Source of the DNA: UBA6522 sp965262365
Lineage (GTDB): Bacteria > Pseudomonadota > Gammaproteobacteria > Steroidobacterales > Rariloculaceae
Direction: 5' to 3'
Assembly: GCA_965262365.1 (NCBI GenBank)
Contig: OZ253541.1
Location: forward strand, 3,410,001-3,474,000
DNA length: 64,000 bases
The notes beneath the pieces were generated by a model. The model saw only the letters and a program-made list of their open reading frames with translations. It searched no databases and was not told where the DNA came from. How positions within the stretch are numbered: the stretch's first letter is position 1; each line of letters starts with the position of its first letter. Positions 17,207 through 26,147 of this stretch are shown here, piece by piece. The position numbers were made by a program, and so were the translations under genes.

Positions 17207-17998
17207 ATGAGAAAGTCTATCCGATTCGTTTTCTTGCTGGCGTCGATTTTGGGCGGGGTTGCACTGGCGCAAGACAGCCTTTCGTGGGACAGCAACGCCG
17301 AGTTTGACGAAGAGTTGCAGTTTTTAATGCTCTATTTGGGCACCGACGGTTTTGAAACCATGATGAGCGAAATGGTTGAAATTATCGAGCGTGACACGGG
17401 CCGGGATTGCATCGCAATTTCCTCTGCTAGGGTGATAGAACATGGGGACGATGGCATCACACTCTTCGGGGTGACCTGCAATCAATTCGAGGATAACTAC
17501 AGGGTACAGGCAGGCCAACGGGCAGGACGGGTGACAAGTACGGCCGTATACGTTCAGCCCAGTCTCGTTGAGTCGTTCGAAGCCGCTGAAGCCGCTGAAG
17601 CCGAACGGACAGCGCAAGCAGAAGACGCTGAACGCGAACGTGCGGCGCAAGCGAGTGACCAATTCGTTGAACGCGTCACTGCTGCATTTAGGAGAGGAAT
17701 GGAAGAGGCTGAGGCGCGAAGACAAGTAGAAGAGGAGAAAAATAGAGCTGAAAGGGAAGCAGCAAGGGAGGAGGAGCGGCAAAGAGATAACTTGACTGCC
17801 CATCAAGCTGGAGTCGAATTACGACAGGAACTTGAGGATGCTTGGGATAGAGCAGCATCACAGTGGTTCACTTGGCAGTGGGCTGTCAGATGGTCGTATA
17901 GATTAGTCGTGTACGTTTTCTTGCCTCTCATTGCAATTAGCTTCCTCGCCCAATTAATCTTTGGCAGAGAGCGGATTAAAGAGCTTGACAGAAAGTAG
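17207..17998 (+). CDS. Exported coiled-coil protein with C-terminal membrane segment
   Basis: 263 residues from ATG 17207. A signal peptide (RFVFLLASILGGVALAQ) is followed by a roughly 100-residue globular part with two cysteines (C65 and C86), which may form a disulphide. A long charged Ala/Glu/Arg-rich coiled coil follows at about residues 125-205, built of loose EAAEAERTAQ-type repeats. Near the C-terminus VVYVFLPLIAISFLAQLIF is a membrane helix with a short basic tail. Placement is therefore periplasm, anchored to the inner membrane. I do not recognise the family. It lies alone in the low-GC stretch. Confidence 0.6.
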   Translation: MRKSIRFVFLLASILGGVALAQDSLSWDSNAEFDEELQFLMLYLGTDGFETMMSEMVEIIERDTGRDCIAISSARVIEHGDDGITLFGVTCNQFEDNYRVQAGQRAGRVTSTAVYVQPSLVESFEAAEAAEAERTAQAEDAERERAAQASDQFVERVTAAFRRGMEEAEARRQVEEEKNRAEREAAREEERQRDNLTAHQAGVELRQELEDAWDRAASQWFTWQWAVRWSYRLVVYVFLPLIAISFLAQLIFGRERIKELDRK

Positions 17999-18195
17999 GC
18001 GACCGTGAGCGCCTGATCCGGGCGGAATCGCGCTGGATTCCTGTTTGGCTGTCACGATCAGCACAGCTGATGACCATAGGTAGGGGCAAATTGCCCGGAC
18101 CAGTCGAACCAATTTGCACACGGCACGGTCGAGGAGGAGAGGACGGCGATTCCTAGTCGACGTGAGCTCCTGACCTGGAACACAAGTGCCTTATG

Positions 18196-18726
18196 CTACA
18201 AATGGCGATTCACTTTTTCCAAAATGAGCATTGCCTCACGGTCAAGTAATCTGCGACAAGCTGTTCTTGCGGTAACCATGACGCGTTGCGCTTGCGGACT
18301 GTCTGGCATCTCAACATTTTTGGACGCGTTCACGTCGATAGCGCTGTTCCTTAGCTCTCTCATGGCAGCCATGCACGCCCCCAAGTTCATATAAAAGCAT
18401 CTCAGATGATTTGCGGTTTCGGCGTGCACCGCATTCAATTCGACTTGCAGGCGTTCTGCAATCTTGGCGTCGACCGCTCTCAGATCGTCCAAAGCGCCTG
18501 TGAGATAGCGAGCGTTCCAACGGTGTTCCAAACTCGCAAGAAAAAAATTTCTGTATTCGCGCCGCGCAATGTCTGGCCTCGATAAATCCATTTCCACGCT
18601 CCATGTTTCACATCCATTTTCGGTTGCAGCAGCCCCCATAAGGACTATCAATGGATTCGAGTGAATAGCTTGCTTGTACCAATCGGTCCAAATTGCAGGC
18701 TTTCCCTGGCAACCGGCTCCACTCAA
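18196..18726 (-). CDS. Hypothetical protein
   Basis: Up to 176 residues if TTG 18726 is used; the first in-frame ATG is at 18,639 and would give 147 residues. The sequence is helical (LEHRWNARYLTGALDDLRAV, AERLQVELNAVHAETANHLR), with no signal peptide or known motif. It stands alone on the minus strand, with low GC compared with the core. The gene is plausible by composition and length, but start and function are unclear. Confidence 0.45.
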   Translation of the reverse strand: MSGAGCQGKPAIWTDWYKQAIHSNPLIVLMGAAATENGCETWSVEMDLSRPDIARREYRNFFLASLEHRWNARYLTGALDDLRAVDAKIAERLQVELNAVHAETANHLRCFYMNLGACMAAMRELRNSAIDVNASKNVEMPDSPQAQRVMVTARTACRRLLDREAMLILEKVNRHL

Positions 18727-19098
18727 GTTAGCACATCCTATTGAGTCGCTGGCGCATTTTCCAGGAAAACCAGACTAAGAGTGGCAAATCGATTCTGAAA
18801 AAATCGTCTCCCGACTTCTTATTCGCGTAAGCGCTATGCGGACCTCACCTTGGTGTTGGCGAGCCGATGAGATTGTGTAACTCCATTTAGATGGAATGAG
18901 TCCGATGCGGAACCAAGGTTTAGGTGCGCGTCTCCGTCTCACTCGTGTCAAAGCTCTCTTGGACGCACAAACTCTACAGCGGCAAACAAGATGAGAATTT
19001 ACCGACAATCAGGATGAGAGCCGGCGAGGCCGAGAGCCGCGCTACGTGATCGCGACAGAGTTGGCTAAGTTGTGCCGTCTTCTCAAGGACGGACATCG
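18727..19098. other. Gap upstream of the istA remnant
   Basis: No gene supported. The last part (from about 18,990, with TTTACCGACAATCAGGATGA) probably represents the left end of the IS21-type element, because it directly precedes istA. Nothing recognisable is seen at 18,730-18,980. Confidence 0.35.
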
Positions 19099-20208
19099 AT
19101 GCCAGGCAGTCATATCACCGATCACCAAGTGAGGCTTTACATGTTATTTCGACAAAAGAACGCGCTGCAGGCCGCTGCGGCGAAGGCCGGGTTCAGTACC
19201 GCCACGGCCTACCGGATCGAGGCCGATCCTCGACTTCCCTCCACCAAGACGAAGCCGCGGGGCCGACGCCGGCCCGATCCACTGGCCGGGATCTTCGAGG
19301 AGGAGATCGTGCCGCTGCTGGAACAGACGCCAGGCATTCGCGCGGTGGCGCTGTTCGGGGAGCTGATGCGCCGCCATCCGGAACTCGATCCCGGCGTTCG
19401 TCGGACGCTGGAGCGTCGCGTTCGCCAATGGCGCGCGGTGCACGGTCCGGAGCAGGAGATCGTGTTCCGCCAGACCCATCCGCCGGGTCAGCTCGGGCTG
19501 TCGGACTTCACCGACGCCAGCGCCCTGGGGGTGAGGATCGCCGGCGCGCGGCTCAAACACCTCGTGTACCACTTCCGCCTGGCCTATTCCGGGTTCTCCC
19601 ACGCGCATGTGGTGCTGGGCGGGGAGAGCTTCACCGCCCTGGCCGAGGGGCTGCAGAACGCCCTGTGGAGCCTCGGCGGGGCGCCGCTCGAACACCGCAG
19701 CGACAGCCTCTCGGCGGCGTATCGCAACCTGGAACGCGACCAGCGCGAGGACGCCACGGCCCGTTACGCGGCGCTGTGCGCGCACTACGGCATGGCGCCG
19801 AGCCGCAACAACCGCGGCGAATCGCACGAGAACGGTGCCGTGGAAGGTCCGCACGGGCATCTCAAGCGGGCGCTCGAGGACGCGCTGCTGCTACGCGGTT
19901 CGCGCGACTTCCACGCCCTGAGCGAATACCGCGCCTTCGTCGACGAGGTGGTCGGGCGGCGCAACGCCCACCACCGGGCGCGCATCGATGTCGAGCGCGC
20001 CGTGCTCAAGCCCTTGCCGCGCCAGCGAACCGAGGACTTCGACACCGCCCGTGTGCGTGTGACCTCCTCCGGCGGCTTTATCCTACGGAGGGTGTTTTAC
20101 TCCGTGCCTTCGCGTCTCGTCGGCCATCAGCTGACGGTGCGCGTGTACGACGAGCGCCTGGAGTTGCGTCTTCTCACCCTGCTTGTCGCGCTACATTTCG
20201 GCGCGTAA
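19099..20208 (+). pseudogene. istA: IS21-family transposase istA, 3'-truncated
   Basis: Starts MPGSHITDHQVRLYM at ATG 19099, the usual IstA beginning. A helix-turn-helix segment (AAAKAGFSTATAYRIE) is followed by the DDE core: Asp in LSDFTDAS, Asp in HRSDSLSAAYR and Glu in SHENGAVEG. IstA is normally about 500 residues; here similarity stops near residue 355 (RVYDERLELRL) and the frame ends in a short unrelated tail. No istB helper ATPase follows. The copy therefore cannot transpose on its own. It lies about 280 bp from the tRNA-Ser gene and may be a by-product of island rearrangement. Confidence 0.85.
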
Positions 20209-20338
20209 GCGTTCTATTCCCGGGGGATCGATCCGATAGATCACAGTCTTACGGGATGCAAAACCAAGACATTATGCGGCTTCCGTGCCAGGGGCGAAGC
20301 GAGCAAGTACCGTCCATCCCCCGGGAACGGAAGCGTTA
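20204..20338. repeat. Imperfect inverted repeat beyond istA
   Basis: A 24-base arm ending TTCCCGGGGGAT (20,204-20,227) recurs inverted near 20,315-20,338 (ATCCCCCGGGAA), with about five mismatches. The arms are roughly 90 bp apart. It could be the ends of a very small mobile remnant or a structured transcript; no coding sequence lies between them. Confidence 0.4.
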
Positions 20339-20486
20339 CCCTCGATAATCACCGCGTCTGGGTGATTGTATGTACCGGTCGCGTTTTGTCTCGCATGGTT
20401 TGTGGTTGTCCGTGAGAAATAACGTGGGAAAAATAGGAAGGATGTTATAAAAATATTTTATATATCATTCAGTTAGACAAAGTCAT

Positions 20487-20577
20487 TGGCGGAGAGGGAG
20501 GGATTCGAACCCTCGAAGGGCTTTTAACCCTTACTCCCTTAGCAGGGGAGCGCTTTCAGCCACTCAGCCACCTCTCC
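20487..20577 (-). tRNA. tRNA-Ser (anticodon GCT)
   Basis: 91 nt on the minus strand including an encoded CCA (20,489-20,487). The acceptor stem GGAGAGG (20,577-20,571) pairs with CCTCTCC at the 3' end. The T-loop GGTTCGAATCC, a long variable arm and anticodon GCT (20,543-20,541) identify it as the class II tRNA reading AGC and AGU. It follows csrA as in E. coli (alaS-csrA-serV). Its 3' end faces the accessory region, so it is the probable integration site of the island. Confidence 0.95.
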
Positions 20578-20795
20578 CAGGATCGTCCGCCAGTCACACA
20601 CGCCCCTGCGACGGCAGAAGCACATCGGTGGGATATCGGGACTCGGGCTATTCTAACCCGCATTGGGAATTCGGCCCAACGAGCAATACTTGTCAAGTCG
20701 GCCAAAAACGTGAAGCAAGCCGATCGGCACCAGCGGCCGCTTGCGGGCGGAAACCTGGAGCGAATCGCTACGGCCGGCGTCGGACGTATCGAGCG

Positions 20796-21008
20796 TCAGT
20801 GCTCCGCGCCAACGGCGTGGCGCCGCTCTGCATCTACAGCGGCCTGCTCACGTTCAATTCGCTTGTGGATTTCTTCACGATGTACAGCGATGTCTCTGGG
20901 AGCGTTTACGCCGAGACGCGCTTGATTGCCTTTAACGCCGAGTACGGTGACCGTCACGTCCCCGCCGATCACCACGCTCTCCCCAACGCGACGGGTCAAT
21001 ATCAACAT
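20796..21008 (-). CDS. csrA: Carbon storage regulator CsrA
   Basis: 70 residues from ATG 21008 with AAGGAG eight bases upstream. Full CsrA consensus: MLILTRRVGESVVIG at the start, GVKGNQARLGVNAP in the middle, and HREEIHKRI leading into the C-terminal helix. The dimer binds GGA-containing sites in mRNA leaders to control translation and stability of carbon-storage, motility and biofilm genes. The last 15 residues are an ordinary variable tail. It lies between alaS and tRNA-Ser, the conserved gammaproteobacterial order. Confidence 0.97.
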   Translation of the reverse strand: MLILTRRVGESVVIGGDVTVTVLGVKGNQARLGVNAPRDIAVHREEIHKRIEREQAAVDAERRHAVGAEH

Positions 21009-21223
21009 ATCCAAACTCCTTCCTGGTACCTGCCGCCATTTCATTATTGGAGTGCGGCAGGCCGGCCTTGTTCCTTAATATTTTTGCCGGTTCCTTTGCA
21101 TGGCGCGAAGGACAGAGCCCTGCTCCAGCGCTCCCATGGTAAAACATTTTCTGCCCAAGCAGGAGTCAGGAGAAATACGGACCAGGGCGGCCACTACGAG
21201 TTCGGACGCGCGCGCCGGAAAAC

Positions 21224-23830
21224 TTACCCCAGCGCCCTCGAGACTTGCGATGGCACCAGGGCCAGCGCTTCGTTCAGGTTTTCGGGCTGCGTTCCGCCCG
21301 CCTGAGCAAAATCGGCTCGCCCACCGCCCTTGCCGCCGACCCGTTGGGCCACCGCACCGACAAGCCGCCCCGCGTGAAGCGAGTCCGTGAGGTCCTTTGA
21401 AACGTCGGCTACCAGGCGGACCTTGCGGCCCTGGACGCTGCCGAGTACCACCACACCCGTTCCCAATTGGTTCCGTAGCTTGTCGGCAGCGTCCCTTAAC
21501 GGCGAGGGATCAACCCCGTCGATCCGCGTCGCGAGCACCTTGACACCCTTCACTTCCACGGCCTCGGCCAGCAGGTCGCGCCCGCCGCCGCTTGCCAGTT
21601 GACCCTTCAGCGCCTGTACCTCGCGCTCAAGCCCACGGTTTCGCTCCACCAACTGGGCGACCCGGTCAGCCACGTCGTCACGGGCGCCCTTGACCAGGCC
21701 GGCGACGTTACGCAGGAGCCCCTCGCTGGCGTCCACCCAATCCTCGGCGCCCTCCCCGGTAACGGCTTCGATCCGGCGCACCCCGGCCGCGATCCCGGTC
21801 TCGGAGGTGATCTTCAACAGGCCGATGTCGCCGGCACGGCTGACATGGGTACCGCCGCACAGTTCCATTGAGAAATCGCCGAGCCTGAGCACACGCACGA
21901 CACCGCTGTACTTGTCGCCGAAAAACGCGATCGCGCCGGCGGCGATCGCCTCATCATGGGGTAACTCGGCGATTTCGGCATCCGCGTTGAGGCGAATCTG
22001 CCGGTTGACGAGCCGCTCGATGCGCCGCAGTTCCTCCTCCGTCACCGGCTGGTGGTGCGAGAAATCGAAACGCAGCCGATCCGGTGCCACCAGCGAGCCT
22101 CGCTGCTGTACATGGGTACCCAACACGGATCGCAGCGCCGCGTGCAGCAGGTGCGTGGCGGAATGGTTGAGCACGATCGCCGCACGCCGCTCGGCGTCCA
22201 CACGCGCGTCGACCTTGTCGCCCACGCTCAGGCCGCCCTCGGTCATCACCCCGAGGTGGCCATGGGCTTCGCCGAACTTGATGGTGTCCTTCACCCTGAA
22301 CAGCGCGCTACCGCCGCTCAACGTGCCGGTATCACCGACCTGGCCGCCGCCTTCAGCGTAGAACGGCGTGCGGTCCAGTACCACAGCGCCGGCCGTTCCG
22401 GATTCCAGCCGTTCAACGGCTTCACCGCCGACGAAAAGCGCATTCACCGTGGCCGATCCGTCGAGCATCCGATACCCCAGAAACGTCGTGGCATCTGTCA
22501 GGATCGGGGGAGCCGCGCCGTAGCCGCCGATACTCCGGCTCTCCCGGGCGCGCCGGCGCTGCTCGTCCATGCGCGCCTCGAATCCGGCCTCATCGACAGC
22601 CAGATTACGGTTGCGGGCGAAATCCGCGGTCAGGTCCCTGGGAAACCCGTAGGTGTCGTAGAGCGTGAACACGGTTTCTCCGGGGATAACGCCGCCCTCG
22701 CCGAGCCCCTCGACAGCGCTTTCCAGGATGCGCATGCCTTCGGCGAGCGTCTCGGCGAAGCGCTCCTCCTCGCGGCGCAGTACCCGCTCAACATGGGCCC
22801 GCTGCACCGTCAATTCGGGAAAGGCCGCTCCCATCTCCGCTTCGAGCGAGCCCACCAGCCTGTAGAGGAAGGGCTCCTGAACGCCGAGTTGATAACCGTG
22901 CCGAACGGCGCGGCGAATGATCCGGCGCAGCACGTAACTGCGTTTTTCGTTGCCCGGCACCACCCCATCGGCGATCAGAAATGCGCAGGCCCTGATGTGG
23001 TCGGCGATGACCCGGAGGGATTGGTGCTCGGGTTGCGTTGCCCTGGTCACCTCCATCGCGTCGCGAATGAGGTTCCTGAAGAGGTCAGTCTCGTAATTTG
23101 AATGAACGCCCTGCATGACGGCAGCAAGCCGTTCAAGGCCCATCCCCGTGTCTACGGACGGTTTGGGGAGTGGAATGAGTTCGCCGGCCTCGTTGCGGTC
23201 GAACTGCATGAACACCAGGTTCCAGATTTCCACGAAACGGTCGCCGTCTTCGTCCGCGGAGCCTGGAGGACCGCCCGCCACGCCGGGACCGTGATCGTAG
23301 AAGATCTCGCTGCAGGGTCCGCAGGGCCCGGTCCCGCCCATGGCCCAGAAGTTGTCCTTCTCGCCCAGCCGCCCGAAACGCGCCGGATCCACGCCGATGT
23401 GCCTGAGCCAGATGTCCGCGGCCTCGTCATCGTCCGTGAATACGGTGCACCAGAGCCGCTCGGGCGGCAGTCCCAGCACGCGTGTGACGTACTCCCAGGC
23501 GAATTCGATCGCCTCGAGCTTGAAGTAATCGCCGAAGCTGAAATTGCCGAGCATCTCGAAGAAGGTGTGGTGCCGCGCCGTGTAGCCGACGTTCTCGAGG
23601 TCGTTGTGCTTGCCGCCTGCCCGCACGCAGCGCTGTGAGGTGACGGCACGCCGGATCTTGCGCTCCTCGCGGCCGAGAAAGACATCCTTGAACTGCACCA
23701 TCCCGGCGTTGGTAAACAGCAGCGTCGGGTCATTGGCCGGTACCAGCGACGCGCTGGGGACCTGTTCATGGCCCCTGTCCTGGAAGAATTCCAGGAAGGA
23801 CTGGCGTAGTTCGCTGGTGGTCAGTTTCAT
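21224..23830 (-). CDS. alaS: Alanyl-tRNA synthetase
   Basis: 868 residues, close to the usual 875, starting MKLTTSELRQSFLEFF at ATG 23830. The class II catalytic core lies in the first 250 residues (RCVRAGGKHNDLENVG). The editing domain has the zinc motif HSATHLLHAAL with CGGTHVSR, followed by the coiled coil and C-Ala domain. It charges tRNA-Ala and hydrolyses Ser- and Gly-tRNA-Ala. It lies downstream of recA-recX on the same strand, the standard arrangement. No anomaly seen. Confidence 0.98.
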   Translation of the reverse strand: MKLTTSELRQSFLEFFQDRGHEQVPSASLVPANDPTLLFTNAGMVQFKDVFLGREERKIRRAVTSQRCVRAGGKHNDLENVGYTARHHTFFEMLGNFSFGDYFKLEAIEFAWEYVTRVLGLPPERLWCTVFTDDDEAADIWLRHIGVDPARFGRLGEKDNFWAMGGTGPCGPCSEIFYDHGPGVAGGPPGSADEDGDRFVEIWNLVFMQFDRNEAGELIPLPKPSVDTGMGLERLAAVMQGVHSNYETDLFRNLIRDAMEVTRATQPEHQSLRVIADHIRACAFLIADGVVPGNEKRSYVLRRIIRRAVRHGYQLGVQEPFLYRLVGSLEAEMGAAFPELTVQRAHVERVLRREEERFAETLAEGMRILESAVEGLGEGGVIPGETVFTLYDTYGFPRDLTADFARNRNLAVDEAGFEARMDEQRRRARESRSIGGYGAAPPILTDATTFLGYRMLDGSATVNALFVGGEAVERLESGTAGAVVLDRTPFYAEGGGQVGDTGTLSGGSALFRVKDTIKFGEAHGHLGVMTEGGLSVGDKVDARVDAERRAAIVLNHSATHLLHAALRSVLGTHVQQRGSLVAPDRLRFDFSHHQPVTEEELRRIERLVNRQIRLNADAEIAELPHDEAIAAGAIAFFGDKYSGVVRVLRLGDFSMELCGGTHVSRAGDIGLLKITSETGIAAGVRRIEAVTGEGAEDWVDASEGLLRNVAGLVKGARDDVADRVAQLVERNRGLEREVQALKGQLASGGGRDLLAEAVEVKGVKVLATRIDGVDPSPLRDAADKLRNQLGTGVVVLGSVQGRKVRLVADVSKDLTDSLHAGRLVGAVAQRVGGKGGGRADFAQAGGTQPENLNEALALVPSQVSRALG

Positions 23831-23857
23831 GTCGTGCCCGTGAAGGAAGCTGTCAAG

Positions 23858-24355
23858 CTAATCGGAATCCGCCTCCAAATCCAGCGCAGCCTGTATCTGT
23901 CCGAACCCGAACCCCCGCGACTTCAGAAATCGCGCCTGCCGGGCGCGCTCCCGGTACGCGCTCGGAGAGGCTGCACCAAACCGCTTGCGCCTCGCGGCAG
24001 CCGCCAGCGCCACCCAGTCGCACTCGACCTCCGCCAACGTCGCGTCGATGAGCGACTCGCCGACGCCCCGCTGGAGAAGCTCGGCGCGTATTTTCGCGGC
24101 TCCCTGGGCCCGGCCCACGCGGCTGCGGACGAACTGCTCCGCGAAGCGTGTTTCGTCCAGGAGCCTTTCCTGTTGCAGCCTGTCGAGCACCTCATCCGCC
24201 ATGTCCCGGGCATGGGAACGGGCAAGAAGTTTCCGGCGCAATTCAAGTCGGCTGTGCTCCCGGCGGGCAAGCAGGTCCAGCGCCTGCTTGCGGCAGGCAC
24301 GCCGCTGTTCCTCCAGTGGGTTGTCGGTCGATTCAGGCTTGCTTGAGAGCGACAC
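23858..24355 (-). CDS. recX: Recombination regulator RecX
   Basis: 165 residues from ATG 24355. Typical RecX three-helix repeats: ALDLLARREHSRLELRRKL, then DEVLDRLQQERLLDETRFAEQF and RAELLQRGV, with a basic tail ending in the GFGFGQIQAALDL type of helix. RecX binds the RecA filament and limits its extension and activity. The start lies inside the 3' end of recA (23-bp overlap), so translation is probably coupled and RecX made at low level. The overlap is longer than the usual gap, but no better downstream start is evident. Confidence 0.93.
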   Translation of the reverse strand: MSLSSKPESTDNPLEEQRRACRKQALDLLARREHSRLELRRKLLARSHARDMADEVLDRLQQERLLDETRFAEQFVRSRVGRAQGAAKIRAELLQRGVGESLIDATLAEVECDWVALAAAARRKRFGAASPSAYRERARQARFLKSRGFGFGQIQAALDLEADSD

Positions 24356-25382
24356 CCTCCGCGCCCTCGTTCACGGATTGAGCCTGTTGCGAGCCGGGCA
24401 GCAGCTTGGCGCGAAGTTCGGATTCGATGCTCGAGGCAATATCCGCGTGCGCCTGCAGGAACTCGCGCGCGTTTTCCTTCCCTTGACCGAGGCGATCGCC
24501 CCGGTAGCTGTACCACGAGCCGGATTTCTCGACGATGTTCTCCCTGACGCCAAGGTCGATCAGTTCGCCCTCCCGGGAGATACCGGTTCCGTAAATGATT
24601 TCGAACTCGGCCATCCTGAACGGTGGCGCCAGCTTGTTCTTGACCACCTTCACCCTGGTCTGGTTGCCAAGGACCTCGTCGGCCTTCTTGATGGCGCCGA
24701 TGCGGCGAATATCCAGGCGAACCGAGCAATAGAACTTGAGTGCATTGCCGCCCGTCGTGGTTTCCGGGCTGCCGAACATGACGCCGATCTTCATCCGAAT
24801 CTGGTTGATGAAGACCACCATGCAGTTGGAACGCTTGATGTTTGCGGTGAGCTTGCGCAGCGCCTGGGACATGAGCCGCGCGTGCAGCCCAACGTGGGAG
24901 TCTCCCATTTCGCCCTCGATTTCCGCCTTGGGAGTGAGCGCTGCCACGGAGTCCACCACGATGATGTCCACGGCCCCCGAACGCACCAGCATGTCGGTGA
25001 TTTCCAGCGCCTGCTCGCCGTTGTCCGGCTGGGAGATCAGCAGTTCATCCACATTGACACCGAGGTTGCGCGCGTAGATGGGATCCAGGGCGTGCTCGGC
25101 ATCCACGAAGGCGGCGGTGCCGCCCGCGCGTTGGGCCTCGGCCACGACCTGCAGGGTCAGCGTGGTCTTGCCGGACGACTCCGGCCCGTAAATCTCCACG
25201 ACGCGTCCCTTGGGCAGCCCGCCGATTCCCAGGGCGACATCCAACCCCAGGGAACCTGTTGAAATCACGTCGGCGTCCTGGCTTGCGATGGCGTCGCCCA
25301 GGCGCATGACCGAACCCTTGCCGAATTGTTTTTCTATCTGCCCCAGGGCGGCTGCGAGCGCTCGTTTACGCTTGTTGTCCAT
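24333..25382 (-). CDS. recA: Recombinase A
   Basis: 349 residues from ATG 25382. Walker A GPESSGKT at residues 66-73, the MAW motif and loop L2 (IRMKIGVMFGSPETTTGGNALKF, split here by description only) match the family. The C-terminus is acidic and variable as expected. It forms filaments on single-stranded DNA for homologous recombination and stimulates LexA cleavage in the SOS response. I do not see a canonical CTGT-N8-ACAG LexA box in the 150 bp upstream, so SOS control of this copy is uncertain. recX and alaS follow. Confidence 0.98.
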   Translation of the reverse strand: MDNKRKRALAAALGQIEKQFGKGSVMRLGDAIASQDADVISTGSLGLDVALGIGGLPKGRVVEIYGPESSGKTTLTLQVVAEAQRAGGTAAFVDAEHALDPIYARNLGVNVDELLISQPDNGEQALEITDMLVRSGAVDIIVVDSVAALTPKAEIEGEMGDSHVGLHARLMSQALRKLTANIKRSNCMVVFINQIRMKIGVMFGSPETTTGGNALKFYCSVRLDIRRIGAIKKADEVLGNQTRVKVVKNKLAPPFRMAEFEIIYGTGISREGELIDLGVRENIVEKSGSWYSYRGDRLGQGKENAREFLQAHADIASSIESELRAKLLPGSQQAQSVNEGAEGVALKQA

Positions 25383-25577
25383 TTGAATGATCTCGTTGAT
25401 TCGGCAATAGAGGGTCGTCTGTTCGGGAGTGATTATTTCACAGATTCCACTGCCTCACAGCCGAAAAATTGGGTCTCGGGACCAGAAAGGCGCGTCACGC
25501 CTGCAAGCTGGGACCAGGCGCCGCAAAGCTCACGGGAACGAAGACCGGAACGGGCGGATCGCGTTCCTGAAGCACAA

Positions 25578-26120
25578 TCAGGACGACTCGTCGAATCTCC
25601 AGGCCTGCAGCACTTCGTATACCGAATGACGCGCACCGGGCCTGGACTCGACCAAGGCGAGTCCGGACACCGCCCAGACCACCGGATTGATGTTCATCTC
25701 CACGGATTTGGCCTTGCGCGCCAGCGTCACATGGGGACTGTAGGGCCGGCGCTCACGCTGGAAGCCCACCGCTACCAATGCATCCCAGAGGCCGCGCTCC
25801 AACTCAACCAACTCGGCCGGCACCTGGGTTGCCCCCAGCCACACCACTCTCGAGCGGGACCAGTACCCGAGCTTGTCCAACTGGATCGTGAATTTCCGCG
25901 ATGGAATCGGCGGTACCTGGACTACCGTCGCGAGGTCGGCTTCCGTCAAGGGCCCGAGAAAGGCCAGCGTGATATGCAGATTACCCGGCGGTGTGCCGCG
26001 GCCGCCGGAGCGCCTGACCGCCGTGCGGGTGGCGCGCAGCAACTCCTTTCGGGTGCTTTCCTCAGGCCAGAGCGCGAAGAACACTCGCCGTCTGGCCGGC
26101 TTGTTCGCGCCCTCGCTCAC
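25578..26120 (-). CDS. thpR: RNA 2',3'-cyclic phosphodiesterase
   Basis: 180 residues of the 2H phosphoesterase superfamily. Two HxT motifs are seen: HITLAFLG (about residues 49-56) and HVTLARK near residue 130, with RVFFALWPEE at the start and the conserved arginine-rich surface. Members hydrolyse 2',3'-cyclic phosphate ends of RNA to 2'-phosphates and can ligate tRNA halves in vitro. It sits between pncC and recA, as in many proteobacteria where thpR neighbours cinA/recA. The start at ATG 26120 is reasonable; a 28-bp gap separates it from pncC. Confidence 0.9.
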   Translation of the reverse strand: MSEGANKPARRRVFFALWPEESTRKELLRATRTAVRRSGGRGTPPGNLHITLAFLGPLTEADLATVVQVPPIPSRKFTIQLDKLGYWSRSRVVWLGATQVPAELVELERGLWDALVAVGFQRERRPYSPHVTLARKAKSVEMNINPVVWAVSGLALVESRPGARHSVYEVLQAWRFDESS

Positions 26121-26147
26121 CGCGACCCAGCCCCTACGACAGCGGAC

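Noticed and set aside
18775..19008. A 77-codon minus-strand frame
   Set aside because: No start signal or family features; it lies in the presumed left end of the IS21 remnant.
1..20480. Second copy of the tRNA-Ser 3' end as the far attachment site
   Set aside because: No convincing repeat was found by eye; it may lie left of the window.
25383..25577. LexA box ahead of recA
   Set aside because: CTGTGAAATAATCACT is the nearest match, but its second half does not fit ACAG.
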